A stretch of DNA of 64,000 nucleotides from Bifidobacterium [indicum] DSM 20214 = LMG 11587 (GTDB lineage Bacteria; Actinomycetota; Actinomycetes; Actinomycetales; Bifidobacteriaceae). Below the pieces are notes generated by a model, which saw nothing but the letters and a program-made list of their open reading frames with translations, did not search any database and was not told the DNA's origin. This document shows, piece after piece, positions 50,249 to 60,917 of this stretch. Position 1 is the stretch's first letter. Each line of letters begins with the position of its first letter. The translations under genes and the position numbers were made by a program. The stretch spans positions 1,488,001 to 1,552,000 of the forward strand of contig NZ_CP006018.1 of assembly GCF_000706765.1 (NCBI RefSeq), read 5' to 3'.

Positions 50249-50972
50249 GAGAGAATCCGGCAAGAACGATACCGATGGGGACGGCACTGCAGGCAGGCGA
50301 ACCGGCGGAAGGGAGTCCAAGGCCGAACGCCTGGCCAGAATGCACGCCGAATATGACATCCTCCGGGAGGTGTACCCGGAAGCCTACTGCGCCCTTCACT
50401 TCCACAACCCCTTCGAGCTTCTTGTAGCCACGGTCCTGAGTGCCCAGACCACGGATAAACGGGTCAACTCGGTCACTCCGGAGCTCTTCGAGCGCTACCC
50501 TGACCCCGCGGCCATGGGCGGGGCGAACCCCCTCGATATCGAGGACATCATCCACTCCGTGGGGTTCTACCACGCCAAGGCGGAGCACCTGGTGGGACTC
50601 TCCCGGATGCTGGTCGACGACTTCCAGGGAACGGTGCCCAAGACCATGGAGGAGCTCACCCAGCTGCCGGGAGTGGGACGCAAGACCGCCAACGTGGTCC
50701 TGGGCAATGCCTTCAGGATTCCCGGCTTCCCTGTGGATACACACGTCACTCGGGTCACGGGCCGGTTGCGGTGGAGGACGGACTGGCGCAGCACCCACCC
50801 CGACCCCGTCAAAATCGAGCACGAGATATGTGACTGTTTCCCTCCCGAGGACTGGACCGACCTCTCCCACCGACTGATCTTCCACGGCAGGCAGACCTGC
50901 CATGCCCGCAAGCCGGATTGCCTGAACTGCCCGCTGTCCGCAACCTGCCCCAGCGCCGGAATCCTGGACTGA
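50238..50972 (+). CDS. nth: Endonuclease III
   Basis: Base-excision repair glycosylase/AP lyase for oxidised pyrimidines. Start at GTG 50238 overlaps the glnR stop by 11 bases; later starts are possible because the first 35 residues are variable. 244 residues. Hairpin-helix-hairpin [13 protein letters not shown] bears the catalytic Lys, [12 protein letters not shown] the catalytic Asp. The [4Fe-4S] cysteines are C-x6-C-x2-C-x5-C ([17 protein letters not shown]). Confidence 0.95.
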   Translation: MTSRRESGKNDTDGDGTAGRRTGGRESKAERLARMHAEYDILREVYPEAYCALHFHNPFELLVATVLSAQTTDKRVNSVTPELFERYPDPAAMGGANPLDIEDIIHSVGFYHAKAEHLVGLSRMLVDDFQGTVPKTMEELTQLPGVGRKTANVVLGNAFRIPGFPVDTHVTRVTGRLRWRTDWRSTHPDPVKIEHEICDCFPPEDWTDLSHRLIFHGRQTCHARKPDCLNCPLSATCPSAGILD

Positions 50973-50998
50973 CCCGCCGCCCCGTTAGAATCGGGAGC

Positions 50999-52553
50999 AT
51001 GGCAAAGCACAAGGGCAAGGCCTCCAAATCCAGGCATCATCTTCATCCTGGTGGCTGCGATGCTGGCTGCCGGTGTCTATCTGGCCTGGCCTCTGATCAT
51101 CGGCAGAGGCAATCCCCGCCTGGGAATCCTCAGATCCGATGACACCATCCACATAGCCGCCCGCGAAGCCCCGCAGTCCTTGGACATCCGTACCGAAACC
51201 GACCTGCCGATCGAGCAGGCCCTCCTTGGGAACGTCTACCAGACCCTGCTCACCCCCGACCCACAGGGCAATCCAGCCCCTGGTCTGGCCCAGAGCTGGG
51301 ACGTCTCCACCGATGGACTCATCTACACCTTCCATATCCGCGCCGACGCACGGTTCGCGGACGGACGGGTCCTGGACTCCTCCGATGCCCTCTGGTCCCT
51401 CCAGCAGATTGTCGAAAAACAGTATGTCGGACATGAGTGGCTGACCAACCTGGCCAAGGTCAACACCCCGTCCATCACCACCCTGACCATCGGATTGAGC
51501 AAGCCCGATGCCCACCTCCCCAGGGCCCTCTGCGGCCGTGCAGGTATTGTCTACGACCGTCAGGCCCAGGTGAACTACTCCGTCGCATCCGCAGGGTCGG
51601 GCCCCTACAAGGTCAAGGACTGGCGACCGGGATCATCGCTGACCCTGACCAGAAACGACCAGTACAAGGGGCCGGACACGGCCAAAACGGCGACCGTCGT
51701 CCTGACCTACAACAGCCAGGATGCAAACGCGGTCGAGCAGGTGCAGAAGGGAACCCTCGACGCCATCGTCGACCTCACCCCCACCGAGGCGGCCCCGGCC
51801 GAGGAAGCGGCGGACGGGGCAGGGAGTGAGGTCAAACTCTCCACCGGCCCCAGTCAGAACAACCTGGTCCTGGCCTTCAACAACAGTCCCGACTCCCTGT
51901 TCTCCGACCAGCACGTACGCGAGGCTGTCCGCTACGCCCTTGACCGCCAGTCCCTGGCCAGTCTTGAGGCCGGAGGCGCCAAACCCCTGGGGGGGCCGCT
52001 GAATGAAATGAGTCCGGGCTTTGATGCCGGGCTCCAGGCCTTCCCGCACGACTCCGAAAAGGCCTCCCAGTTCGCCTCCTACTACTCCCAGTCCTATTAC
52101 AAGGGCGGCCTGCGCCTGGTCTATCAGGACACCTACGGCAGGCAGATCGGAGACATGATCGCCTCCCAACTTTCGGCAGTGGGGATACCCAGCAGGGTCA
52201 CCATGGTGGACCGCCCCACCTTCCGCGACCAGGTCCTGAACCGCCACGACTACGACATGACCATCCTGACCATGGATAATGATCAGATCGGCCGGTTTGC
52301 AGACCCCAACACCACCATGCTCTTCGACAACCGTGCAGTCCAGGACGCCTGGAATCAGGTACTCGGCTCGGCCAGTCAGGAGGAGTATGCGACTCGGCTC
52401 GGGGCATACGCACGCCAGGTCAGCGACCTCTCCCCCAGTGATTGGCTCTATGCCCGCACCCCCCGGATTCTGGCCTCCTCCAGACTTCAGGGCATGCCCC
52501 ATACCATGGTCGACCAGTACCTCCCCCTGTGGAACCTGGAGGTCAGGCACTGA
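50999..52553 (+). CDS. Membrane-anchored family 5 (peptide-type) solute-binding protein, N-terminal frameshift
   Basis: About 500-517 residues. The main frame from GTG 51051 covers the whole solute-binding family 5 fold (NVYQTLLTPDPQGNPAPGLA, WDVSTDGLIYTFHIR, AGSGPYKVKDW). The hydrophobic segment before it continues upstream as IIFILVAAMLAAGVYLAW, while the basic start MAKHKGKASKSR (ATG 50999) is in another frame. One extra base near 51027-51035 explains this; removing it gives SKSGIIFIL. The N-terminus is then a signal anchor without lipobox. No permease or ATPase genes adjoin, so it may serve a distant oligopeptide transporter. Confidence 0.8.
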
Positions 52554-52605
52554 CATGCCCGGCAGACGCCGGCTCCTTGTCATTGTTCGTCCATAAAATG
52601 CTGGT

Positions 52606-55347
52606 ATGTCTGCTGAAAACCAAGGAATCGTCAACGCCAGCCTGACCCCCCTGCCCGACAGGGTGGGCGTGGATGGCCTGGAGGAGAAGTGGTGCCAGGA
52701 CTGGGAGCAGTCCGAGGTCTACCGCTTCCGCAACTCCCGCGACCGCAAGTCCGTCTATTCCATCGACACCCCGCCGCCCACGGTGTCCGGCCACCTGCAC
52801 GTGGGTCATGTCTTCTCGTACACCCACACCGATGTCATCGCCCGTTTCAAGAGGATGCGGGGCTATGACGTCTTCTACCCCATGGGCTGGGACGACAACG
52901 GACTGCCAACGGAGCGCAGGGTTCAGAACTACTACGGGGTGCGCGTCGATACCTCCCTCAAGTACGACCCGGATTTCAAGCCACCCTTCCATGGCACGGA
53001 CGGGAAGAAGATAAACGCCAAGGACCAGGTTCCGGTCTCCAGGCAGAACTTCATCGAGCTCTGCGAGGAGCTGACCGCAGAGGACGAGAAACTCTTCGAG
53101 AGTCTCTGGCGTTCCCTGGGGCTTTCAATCGACTGGTCGCAGACCTACCACACCATCGGCGAGCATCCCCGTCGGGTGGCCCAGAAGGCCTTCCTGCGGA
53201 ACCTTGCCCGGGGCGAGGCCTACCAGAAGGAGGCCCCCGGACTCTGGGACGTGACCTTCCAGACCGCCGTGGCCCAGGCCGAGCTCGAGTCGCGTGAGTA
53301 CGACGGTTTCTACCACCGGGTGGCCTTCCGCTTCCAGGACGGCACCCCCATCTACATCGAGACCACGAGGCCGGAACTCCTGGCGGCCTGCGGGGCTCTG
53401 ATCGCCCATCCGGACGACAAGCGTTACCAGCAGTACTTCGGGCAGAAGGTCTACTCCCCCCTCTTCAAGGTGGAGGTTCCCATTCTGGCCCACCCGGCCG
53501 CCGAAATGGACAAGGGCGCGGGCATAGCCATGTGCTGCACCTTCGGCGACGTGACCGATGTCGAATGGTGGCGCGACCTGAAGCTCCCCACTCGTTCCAT
53601 CATCCAGCGCAACGGTCGAATCATCATGGCAACGCCGGACTGGATCACCGACCAGGGCGGCAAGGATATCTTCGAGCAGATCGCGGGGAAGACCACCTTC
53701 TCCGCGCGGAAGATCATCGTGGACGCCTTGCGTGAGGCCGGCGACCTGGACGGGGAGCCCAAGCCCACCAAGCGCATGACCAACTTCTACGAAAAGGGCG
53801 ACAAGCCCTTGGAAATCGTGACTTCACGCCAGTGGTACCTCCGTAATGGCGGCACCGACAAGAAGCTCAACCAAGAGCTCTTGGAACGGGGCAAAGAGCT
53901 TGATTTCCACCCCGACTTCATGCGGGTTCGATATAGCAATTGGGTGGAGGGCCTGAACGGTGACTGGCTGATTTCCCGCCAGCGCTTCTTCGGCGTCCCC
54001 TTCCCCCTCTGGTATCCGGTGACCGAGGATGGCGAGACCGACTACGCTCATCCCATCACCCCAGCGGAGGATCGGCTCCCCATCGACCCCAGCACCGACG
54101 TGCCCGAGGGCTTCGACGAAACCCAGCGTGACCAGCCCGGCGGCTTCACGGCCGAGAAAGACATCATGGACACCTGGGCCACCAGCTCCCTGACTCCTCA
54201 GATCGTGACCCACTGGGCCGAACCGGGTGAAGAAGACCAGGCCCTCTTCAAGGCCACCTTCCCCATGGATCTGCGCCCCCAGGGCCAGGACATCATCCGC
54301 ACCTGGCTTTTCAGCTCCATCGACCGGGCGCACCTGGAAAACGGCTGCCTGCCCTGGAGCAATGCAACCCTGTCAGGGTGGATCCTGGACCCGGACCACA
54401 AGAAGATGAGCAAGTCCAAGGGCAACGTGGTGGTCCCCGACGAACCCATCAAGAAGTATGGTGCAGACGCCGTGCGTTACTGGGCCGCATCGGCCCGACT
54501 CGGGCTGGATGCCACCTACGACGAGGGGCAGATGAAGATCGGCCGCCGTCTGGCCGTCAAGCTGCTCAACGCCACCAAGTTCGCCCTGGCCATAGGTCGT
54601 GAGGACGAAAACCATCATGTGGGCCAGGCCGCCAAGGCCACCTGGGACCCTGCGGATGTGACCGTTCCCCTGGATCGCGCGGTTCTGGCCGGGCTTGCCC
54701 GGGTGATTGACCAGGCCACCCAGGCCCTCGATGACTACGAGCACTCCAAGGCCCTGGAAACGGTGGAATCCTTCTTCTGGAACTTCTGCGATAACTACAT
54801 TGAGCTGGCCAAGAACCGCGCCTACGGAACGGCGGAGGCCACCGGAAGGACCCCCGATCAGGCCCAGGTATTGAGCGCCCGGACCACCCTGGGGCTGGTG
54901 CTGGATGCAGTTGATCGCCTCCTTGCCCCCTTCCTGCCCTTCGCCAGCGAAGAGGTCTGGCAGTGGATGCACCAGGGCGAAGGCTCCGTACACCGCGCCA
55001 CCTGGCCTCAGGCAGAGGCATACCGGGAGGCCGCACAGGGACAGGACCCGGAGCTGCTGACCTGGGCGGGGAAGGCCCTGGCCTCACTGCGCAGAATCAA
55101 GTCCGAGGCCAAGGTCTCCATGAAGACCCCCATCCTTTCGGTCACCCTGAGTGTGGCGCCCGAAGGCATGGATGCCGTCAGGGCCGCCTTGGATGACGTG
55201 GCCGAGGCCGGGAGGGCGACAGGTGACATGAACCTTGTCGAGGAGTCGGACGGTTCAGATGCAACCGGCCCCGCCGATGAGGAGGCGGGCATACGGGTGA
55301 CCGCCAGCCAGCTGGGCGAGCCCCCCGCCAAGAAGCCGAAGAAGTAG
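52606..55347 (+). CDS. valS: Valyl-tRNA synthetase
   Basis: 913 residues, class Ia. HVGH in PTVSGHLHVGHVFSYTH is the HIGH signature and KKMSKSKGNVV the KMSKS loop. The editing domain lies between. The C-terminal region ends with a coiled-coil-like segment that is shorter than in E. coli. Standard length for Actinobacteria. Confidence 0.97.
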   Translation: MSAENQGIVNASLTPLPDRVGVDGLEEKWCQDWEQSEVYRFRNSRDRKSVYSIDTPPPTVSGHLHVGHVFSYTHTDVIARFKRMRGYDVFYPMGWDDNGLPTERRVQNYYGVRVDTSLKYDPDFKPPFHGTDGKKINAKDQVPVSRQNFIELCEELTAEDEKLFESLWRSLGLSIDWSQTYHTIGEHPRRVAQKAFLRNLARGEAYQKEAPGLWDVTFQTAVAQAELESREYDGFYHRVAFRFQDGTPIYIETTRPELLAACGALIAHPDDKRYQQYFGQKVYSPLFKVEVPILAHPAAEMDKGAGIAMCCTFGDVTDVEWWRDLKLPTRSIIQRNGRIIMATPDWITDQGGKDIFEQIAGKTTFSARKIIVDALREAGDLDGEPKPTKRMTNFYEKGDKPLEIVTSRQWYLRNGGTDKKLNQELLERGKELDFHPDFMRVRYSNWVEGLNGDWLISRQRFFGVPFPLWYPVTEDGETDYAHPITPAEDRLPIDPSTDVPEGFDETQRDQPGGFTAEKDIMDTWATSSLTPQIVTHWAEPGEEDQALFKATFPMDLRPQGQDIIRTWLFSSIDRAHLENGCLPWSNATLSGWILDPDHKKMSKSKGNVVVPDEPIKKYGADAVRYWAASARLGLDATYDEGQMKIGRRLAVKLLNATKFALAIGREDENHHVGQAAKATWDPADVTVPLDRAVLAGLARVIDQATQALDDYEHSKALETVESFFWNFCDNYIELAKNRAYGTAEATGRTPDQAQVLSARTTLGLVLDAVDRLLAPFLPFASEEVWQWMHQGEGSVHRATWPQAEAYREAAQGQDPELLTWAGKALASLRRIKSEAKVSMKTPILSVTLSVAPEGMDAVRAALDDVAEAGRATGDMNLVEESDGSDATGPADEEAGIRVTASQLGEPPAKKPKK

Positions 55348-55387
55348 ACCGGACCGGGGTCGATTCTCATCCCCGCAAACGGTACCC

Positions 55388-55440
55388 AAGAGCGCCTGTG
55401 GAGCCGGCAACCCGCCCGGCTCCACAGGCGCTCTTGTTTT
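55388..55440 (+). terminator. Terminator of valS
   Basis: A perfect 20-bp stem, from AAGAGCGCCTGTGGAGCCGG to its complement, with an 8-base loop and GTTTT after it. Confidence 0.93.
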
Positions 55441-55497
55441 CCATAAGTCCCAGGAGATAGCCGCCTCCGTCTGGCGGCTGTCGTAAGTGAATACCCT

Positions 55498-55851
55498 TTA
55501 CGCCTCTCTCCCGGCCACGCGGGAATGGATGCGCTTGGCAGCATCAGCCACCAGGTGCAGGTAGGCCTCGGCCAGGTCGGGATCCAACCCGCCGTCCTGG
55601 GCCAGGGAACGCAGACGCTCCACCTGTTCCGACTCCCGCCCCGGATCCGCTGGGGCAAAACCCGCCTCGGCCTTCAGGTGGCTTATCTGCCTAGTCACCC
55701 GAAAACGCTCGGTCAGCATGTGGATGACCGCAGCATCGATATTGTCCACACCGGCTCGGAGCTCTTCCACCTCACGGGCCCGATTCGCCACCTCCGGGTC
55801 CCCCGCCCCGACCTGGTCGTGAATCGAAGTCTCTGCTTCCTGGTTGTTCAT
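55498..55851 (-). CDS. Chorismate mutase (AroQ type)
   Basis: 117 residues from ATG 55851 (MNNQEAET); the frame opens earlier but the extra part is rich in Cys/Arg and unlikely. The all-helical domain reads VEELRAGVDNIDAAVIHMLTERFRVTRQISHLKAEAG, with the Arg and Lys of the AroQ active site. It converts chorismate to prephenate for Phe and Tyr. It stands alone between valS and rho. Confidence 0.88.
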   Translation of the reverse strand: MNNQEAETSIHDQVGAGDPEVANRAREVEELRAGVDNIDAAVIHMLTERFRVTRQISHLKAEAGFAPADPGRESEQVERLRSLAQDGGLDPDLAEAYLHLVADAAKRIHSRVAGREA

Positions 55852-55900
55852 AACATCCCAGTCTATCGCCTGACCTGATTGGCAGAACGCGGATACAGCA

Positions 55901-55941
55901 AGGGTCGTCCCCTTCCGGTTCCAACGGATGGGGACGACCCT
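55901..55941 (-). terminator. Hairpin after rho
   Basis: AGGGTCGTCCCC pairs with GGGGACGACCCT around a 17-base loop, 45 bases past the rho stop. No T-run. Confidence 0.6.
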
Positions 55942-55985
55942 GCAGCAATGACGCTTGGTGACCGGCATGGGCCGGTCGGCGCAGG

Positions 55986-57920
55986 CTACTTCTGACCCAG
56001 CATGGACTGGTTGATGGCAGCGAGGAAGTCGCGGTTGGTGGCCGTCTTCTTCAACCTCGGCACCAGGGTCTGGTAGGCCTGCTCGGTCTCCATGCCGCCC
56101 AGGAGACGACGCAGCCGGTAAACCACGGCCAGCTCATCGGGTGAGGTGATCAGTTCCTCACGGCGGGTGCCGGAAGCATTGATGTCGATGGCGGGGAACA
56201 TGCGCTTGTCGGCCAGGTCACGGGTCAGGCGCAGCTCCATGTTGCCGGTTCCCTTGAACTCTTCGAAGATGACCTCGTCCATCTTGGACCCGGTCTCCAC
56301 CAGGGCCGAGGAGATGATGGTGAGGGATCCGCCGTTTTCGATGTTGCGGGCGGCACCGAAGAAACGCTTGGGCGGGTACAGGGCCTGGGCATCCACACCA
56401 CCGGAGAGGATACGTCCGGAGGCCGGTGCCGCTATGTTGTAGGCCCGGGCCAGTCTGGTCATGGAGTCAAGGAGGACCACCACATCCTGGCCCAGCTCCA
56501 CCAGGCGCTTGGCGCGCTCGATGGCCAGCTCGGCGACTGTCGTATGGTCGGTCGCCGGGCGGTCGAAGGTGGAGGAGATGACTTCACCCTGGACCGTGCG
56601 CTCCATGTCGGTGACCTCTTCCGGGCGCTCGTCGACCAGGACCACCATCAGGTGAACCTCGGGATTGTTGGCGCTGATGGAGTTGGCGATGGACTGGAGG
56701 GTCAGGGTCTTGCCTGCCTTGGGGGGCGAAACGATAAGACCTCGCTGGCCCTTGCCGATGGGGGCAACGATGTCGATCAGACGACCGGTGATGTTCGTGG
56801 GCTGGGATTCCATCCGCATGCGCTCCTGCGGATAGAGGGGGGTCAGCTTGTTGAAGTGGGGACGGTCACCGGCATCCTCGACGCTCATCCCGTTGATGGT
56901 GTCGATGGCCTGCAGGGGAACGAACTTCTGCCTCTGATTACGGTGGTCACCCTCACGCGGGGGGCGGATGGAGCCGTGGACGGCGTCGCCCTTGCGCAGG
57001 CCATACTTCTTGACCTGACCCATGGAAACATAGACGTCGTTGGGGCCGGGCAGGTACCCGGAGGTGCGCACGAAGGCATAGGAATCCAGCACATCGATGA
57101 TGCCCGCCACAGGGACCATGTCCTCTGCCTTGAAGCTCTCTCGCCTCTCCTCCCTGGGCTCGAAGTCACGGGAGTTGCGGCGGTTGTTGCGACTGTTGTG
57201 CCGGTCGTTCCGATCGGTACGATCGTTGCGTTCATTGCGGTTGCGGCGATCGAAGGAGTTGTGCCGGTACTCGCGGCCCTCCTCACGTCCTTCCTCGTAG
57301 GAACGCTTGCGGGAGTGGTCGTTGCGCGCGGGCAGGGCGGCCAGGATATCGTCCAGATTACGCACGCTTCCGTTGCCGTGTTCTTCGTTGCCCTCGGGCT
57401 CACGCTCATGGTCGCGCTCGTTACGGGAACGGGTGGCCCTATTGCCACGCGTCGAATCAGTGGAACGATGGCGGCGGCGGGAGATGATCACGTTCTCCTC
57501 ATCGGCCACGGTGTGGGGGAACCTGCCCTCTCTGCTGTCATGCCCGTCCTTATGGGCAGCAGCGTTCTCGTCAATGCCCAGAACATCGAAGAGATCACCG
57601 ATCTTCTTTCCGTCCTGGCGGTCCGAGCTCTTCTGCGTCCGGTTTTCCGTGCCGGAGGTCCCCTCGTCGGAACCATCCAGATCCATTTCCTTGACGGACA
57701 CTTCCGCATCGGACCTGGTTGTATCTTTCCTGGCCTGGGGCGCGGACTCCGGAGTCCTGACGGTAACGCCTGCCGGAGCCTCGCCACCGGAACGGGCGGC
57801 CTCTATGGTCTCGATCAGGACCGGTTTACGCATGGTGGAGATGCCACGCAAACCCAACTGTCTGGCCAGTTCTTTGAGCTCAGGCAGTTTCATAGAATGT
57901 AAATCTTGGCTTGTTGCCAC
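55986..57920 (-). CDS. rho: Transcription termination factor Rho
   Basis: 644 residues from GTG 57920 with AGGAAAGG before it. N-terminal SAP-like [16 protein letters not shown] is followed by an Arg/Asn/Asp-rich insert of about 200 residues (about 85-290, many RNxRNDR steps) that is typical of actinobacterial Rho and probably binds RNA. The RNA-binding domain ([18 protein letters not shown]) and RecA-like core with Walker A SPPKAGKT and [16 protein letters not shown] follow. It ends transcripts lacking intrinsic terminators. Confidence 0.96.
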   Translation of the reverse strand: MATSQDLHSMKLPELKELARQLGLRGISTMRKPVLIETIEAARSGGEAPAGVTVRTPESAPQARKDTTRSDAEVSVKEMDLDGSDEGTSGTENRTQKSSDRQDGKKIGDLFDVLGIDENAAAHKDGHDSREGRFPHTVADEENVIISRRRHRSTDSTRGNRATRSRNERDHEREPEGNEEHGNGSVRNLDDILAALPARNDHSRKRSYEEGREEGREYRHNSFDRRNRNERNDRTDRNDRHNSRNNRRNSRDFEPREERRESFKAEDMVPVAGIIDVLDSYAFVRTSGYLPGPNDVYVSMGQVKKYGLRKGDAVHGSIRPPREGDHRNQRQKFVPLQAIDTINGMSVEDAGDRPHFNKLTPLYPQERMRMESQPTNITGRLIDIVAPIGKGQRGLIVSPPKAGKTLTLQSIANSISANNPEVHLMVVLVDERPEEVTDMERTVQGEVISSTFDRPATDHTTVAELAIERAKRLVELGQDVVVLLDSMTRLARAYNIAAPASGRILSGGVDAQALYPPKRFFGAARNIENGGSLTIISSALVETGSKMDEVIFEEFKGTGNMELRLTRDLADKRMFPAIDINASGTRREELITSPDELAVVYRLRRLLGGMETEQAYQTLVPRLKKTATNRDFLAAINQSMLGQK

Positions 57921-58105
57921 TGTTATATTGCCTTTCCTACGCCATGCCGAATAAAACCAGGCAAATAGCTTGAGAATATGCGGGTAAACCGCTAATGAAA
58001 GATCGATACTGATTCAACCGTTCGAACTTAAATAAAGAATACAACGAGGCCCGGATTCCCGCAAGCACGGGCCCAGCGTGTCATTAAGGCCGTAAACTGT
58101 CCATT

Positions 58106-58792
58106 GTGGACAAGAAAAGCAGAGCTCGCACAGACCGCCGTCGTGAATTCGTGGAGACCGCAATGCGGCTCTTCACCCAAAACGGTGTAACCACCACCTC
58201 GCTACGCGATATCATCAAGGCCATGAACGACGGCAAGGGTGTCGGCATGAGCGTTTTCTATTACTACTTCGAGTCCAAGGACGACCTGGTCAATGCTTGT
58301 CTGAGTACATACTTCGACCGCCAGGCCCAGGATGCCATCGAAATCCTGGACGACCCCTCCCTTGATGTGCAGGATGTCCTTGACGGTGTTGCCATCCCGC
58401 TCATCGCCGGGATCCAGAAACTGAGCGAGGCGTTCGCCGACAACGAGAACTGGTACAACTACCTGGGTTCAAACGCGAATCTGGTAAACGGGTTCATGAC
58501 GAAGATAATCTCCCACCTCGCCCAGGCCCTGAGCCGCTGGTTGGAGCAGGGGAAATTGCCCCGGACCGTGCTGACCGATGCAATCGACACCGAAACACTG
58601 GCCTGGCTGATCAGTGATGGGATGTCATCGGTGATCGACAACAGGAAAATGGCCCTGGACACGTCAAATGAGGACGAGATGTACGCAGTTCTCTTCGAGG
58701 GGGCCGTGGCCTTCCTCTCCCAGCTGCTGGGACGGCCCCTGAAGATGCCCCAGGCGATTACTTCTCTTCGTGATATGACTGCTCGGTGTTGA
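58106..58792 (+). CDS. TetR-family transcriptional regulator
   Basis: 228 residues from GTG 58106. The N-terminal helix-turn-helix (about 10-57) reads FVETAMRLFTQNGVTTTSLRDII...MSVFYYYFESKDDLV, the family signature. The ligand-binding helices are not diagnostic. Its last 35 bases overlap the convergent FAD oxidoreductase. It is divergent from rho. The target is not visible. Confidence 0.88.
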   Translation: MDKKSRARTDRRREFVETAMRLFTQNGVTTTSLRDIIKAMNDGKGVGMSVFYYYFESKDDLVNACLSTYFDRQAQDAIEILDDPSLDVQDVLDGVAIPLIAGIQKLSEAFADNENWYNYLGSNANLVNGFMTKIISHLAQALSRWLEQGKLPRTVLTDAIDTETLAWLISDGMSSVIDNRKMALDTSNEDEMYAVLFEGAVAFLSQLLGRPLKMPQAITSLRDMTARC

Positions 58793-60344
58793 CGTTCCAG
58801 ACGTTGGCCTTGTCCGTCCTACCGGACTTGATGTTCTTGACGGCCTCCATGGAAGTGGCCATCGAGTGGTCCTGATTGTTGTAGTGGTGCTGCCCATTGC
58901 GGCCCACGCAGTAGAGGTTTCCGAAGGAATCCAGCCACTCGACCAGTCCGGGCATCTCGTCGTAGGTGTCGAAGTATGCGGGGTAGGCCTTGGCCACCCG
59001 CTCACGGTGGGAGTCCATCACGTCGGTGGGACCGTTGATGATTCCCATCCTGGTCAGTTCCTTAATGGCGAAGTCCGTGGCTTCCTTGTCGCTCATATTC
59101 CAGAAGTCATCACCCTCTTCGCAGAAATACTCGAGTCCGATCCAGACGGTGTCGTCCGCCTTCTCGACCATGTAGGGACTCCAGTTGTTGAAAATCTGAA
59201 TGCGGCCCATCTTGTAGCCCGGGTCCTGCACGTAAATCCAGCAATCCGGAACAATGGGAGGATCGCCGAGGGTCTTCATCTTTGTGGTGTTGCGGATACG
59301 CAGATGACGGATGAGCAGACCGACTGTAACGAAGTCACGATACGGCAGCCCGTCTGCGACGCGGACCATCTCCTTGTCGGCTGAGGGATCCTCACGGGCG
59401 ATGGCCTCGACCAGGTCCTTGACCGGCATGGACGAGATGACCTGATCGGCCTTGAGGGTGACCTCCTGACCGTCGGCATCCCGGTAGACCACGGAGGAGA
59501 TACGCCCATCCTCCTGGTTCAGTCCCACCACCTCGGCTTCGGTGATGACATGGACACCATGCTCGACGTTGCGGCGCTCCACGGTCTCCCAGAGCTGACC
59601 GGGCCCCAGCTTGGGGTACCAGAATTCCTCAATCAGGCTGGTCTCGACCTCGCGGGAATCACGCTTCTTGGGGAGGAGCTTCTGGAAGGCGTTCTTGAGC
59701 ACGCCCATGATGCTCAGTCCCTTGACCCTCTGGGCACCCCAGTCGGCACTGATCTCGCGGGGGTGACGGCCCCAGAGCTTCTCGGTATACCCCTCGAAGA
59801 ACATGGAATAGAGCTTGCGCCCGAAGCGGTTGATGTAGAAGTTCTCCAGGTTATCTTCAGGCAGCTTGTGAATCAAGGACTTCAGATAGCTGAAACCGGC
59901 CTGCATGGTCAGCTTGAAACCCATTGCCTGCAAGGTCTGGGGCGAAAGGGAGATGGGGTAGTCCAGGAAATGGTGGTTCCAGTAGATTCTTGAGACACGG
60001 TGGCGCTTGAGCATGACCCTGTCGGTCTGCTCGGGGTCGGGACCACCCGGTTCCAGGTCGTGGTGACGACCCAACTTCTTGTCGTCGTAGGAGGGGGCTC
60101 CCTGGAGGGGAAGCACCTCCTTCCACCAGTCCATGATCCGATCGTCCTTGGAGAAGAAGCGATGGCCGCCGATGTCCATACGGTTCCCGTTGTGCTTGAC
60201 GGTACGCGAGATACCGCCGAAGGTATTGGTGGACTCAAGGACCGTGACGTCGTACTTGTTGTTTCCGCCGTCCTTGACCAGCTCCCATGCCGCCGTCAGT
60301 CCAGCAGGACCTCCGCCGACGATAACCACAGACTGCTTGCTCAC
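58758..60344 (-). CDS. FAD-dependent oxidoreductase related to UDP-galactopyranose mutases
   Basis: 528 residues. The N-terminal FAD site VVIVGGGPAGLTAAWEL is followed by a conserved GGHRFFSKDDRI and a Trp-rich NHHFLDYPISL segment. A FGRKLYSMFFEGYTEKLWG stretch resembles the mutase/amine-oxidase group. The C-terminal region has a second FAD contact, LYCVGRNGQHHYNNQD. The enzyme may act in cell-wall or polysaccharide sugar chemistry; glycosyltransferases are not adjacent here. The end overlaps the convergent TetR gene. The fold is clear; the reaction is not. Confidence 0.75.
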   Translation of the reverse strand: MSKQSVVIVGGGPAGLTAAWELVKDGGNNKYDVTVLESTNTFGGISRTVKHNGNRMDIGGHRFFSKDDRIMDWWKEVLPLQGAPSYDDKKLGRHHDLEPGGPDPEQTDRVMLKRHRVSRIYWNHHFLDYPISLSPQTLQAMGFKLTMQAGFSYLKSLIHKLPEDNLENFYINRFGRKLYSMFFEGYTEKLWGRHPREISADWGAQRVKGLSIMGVLKNAFQKLLPKKRDSREVETSLIEEFWYPKLGPGQLWETVERRNVEHGVHVITEAEVVGLNQEDGRISSVVYRDADGQEVTLKADQVISSMPVKDLVEAIAREDPSADKEMVRVADGLPYRDFVTVGLLIRHLRIRNTTKMKTLGDPPIVPDCWIYVQDPGYKMGRIQIFNNWSPYMVEKADDTVWIGLEYFCEEGDDFWNMSDKEATDFAIKELTRMGIINGPTDVMDSHRERVAKAYPAYFDTYDEMPGLVEWLDSFGNLYCVGRNGQHHYNNQDHSMATSMEAVKNIKSGRTDKANVWNVNTEQSYHEEK

Positions 60345-60602
60345 CTTGCCAACCTCCTGAAAACCGGATAATTCATGTTCATTCTACCCAGGGCTCTGGA
60401 ACCGCGGATCATTTGACCACTTCCCTCACGATTCCCAGCCATTCCGGAACCTTCCCGCTCAACCGCGGAGATGAATCCGCAGAAGCCATACAATCCCTTT
60501 GCTGGGACAATCGGATCAACTGCGGTCAAGGCACCAACCACCCTGCCCCTCTGACCCGGAAAGCCCGGGTACGATACAGGGCCAAGTGAGGCGACCCTTG
60601 GC

Positions 60603-60917
60603 TCAGGATAGGGAGTCGGGGATGTCGATGTCCGTCTTCTGGACCTCCTCCACATTGACATCCTTGAACGTGACGATACGTACATTCTTTACGAAACGGC
60701 TGGAACGGTAGACATCCCAGACCCAGGCATCGGTGAGGCATACGTCGAAGTAGACATCCTGACCGGCCGAGCGCACGTTGAAGTCGACCTTGTTGGCCAG
60801 GTAGAAGCGACGCTCGGTCTCGACCACATAGGTGAAGAGCTTGATGACATCGCGGTACTCCCTATACAGGGCCAGCTCGGCATCGGTTTCGTAGTTGTCG
60901 AGATCCTCGGCGCTCAT
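60603..60917 (-). CDS. DUF2469-family protein
   Basis: 104 residues. MSAEDLDNYETDAELALY-REYRDVIKLFTYVVETERRF is the invariant start of DUF2469 proteins of Actinobacteria. It begins inside the last four bases of the GNAT gene (ATGA overlap), so it is coupled to it. Function is unknown. The 258-base gap to the next gene holds a possible GCCAAG...CTTGGC hairpin but nothing else clear. Confidence 0.88.
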   Translation of the reverse strand: MSAEDLDNYETDAELALYREYRDVIKLFTYVVETERRFYLANKVDFNVRSAGQDVYFDVCLTDAWVWDVYRSSRFVKNVRIVTFKDVNVEEVQKTDIDIPDSLS

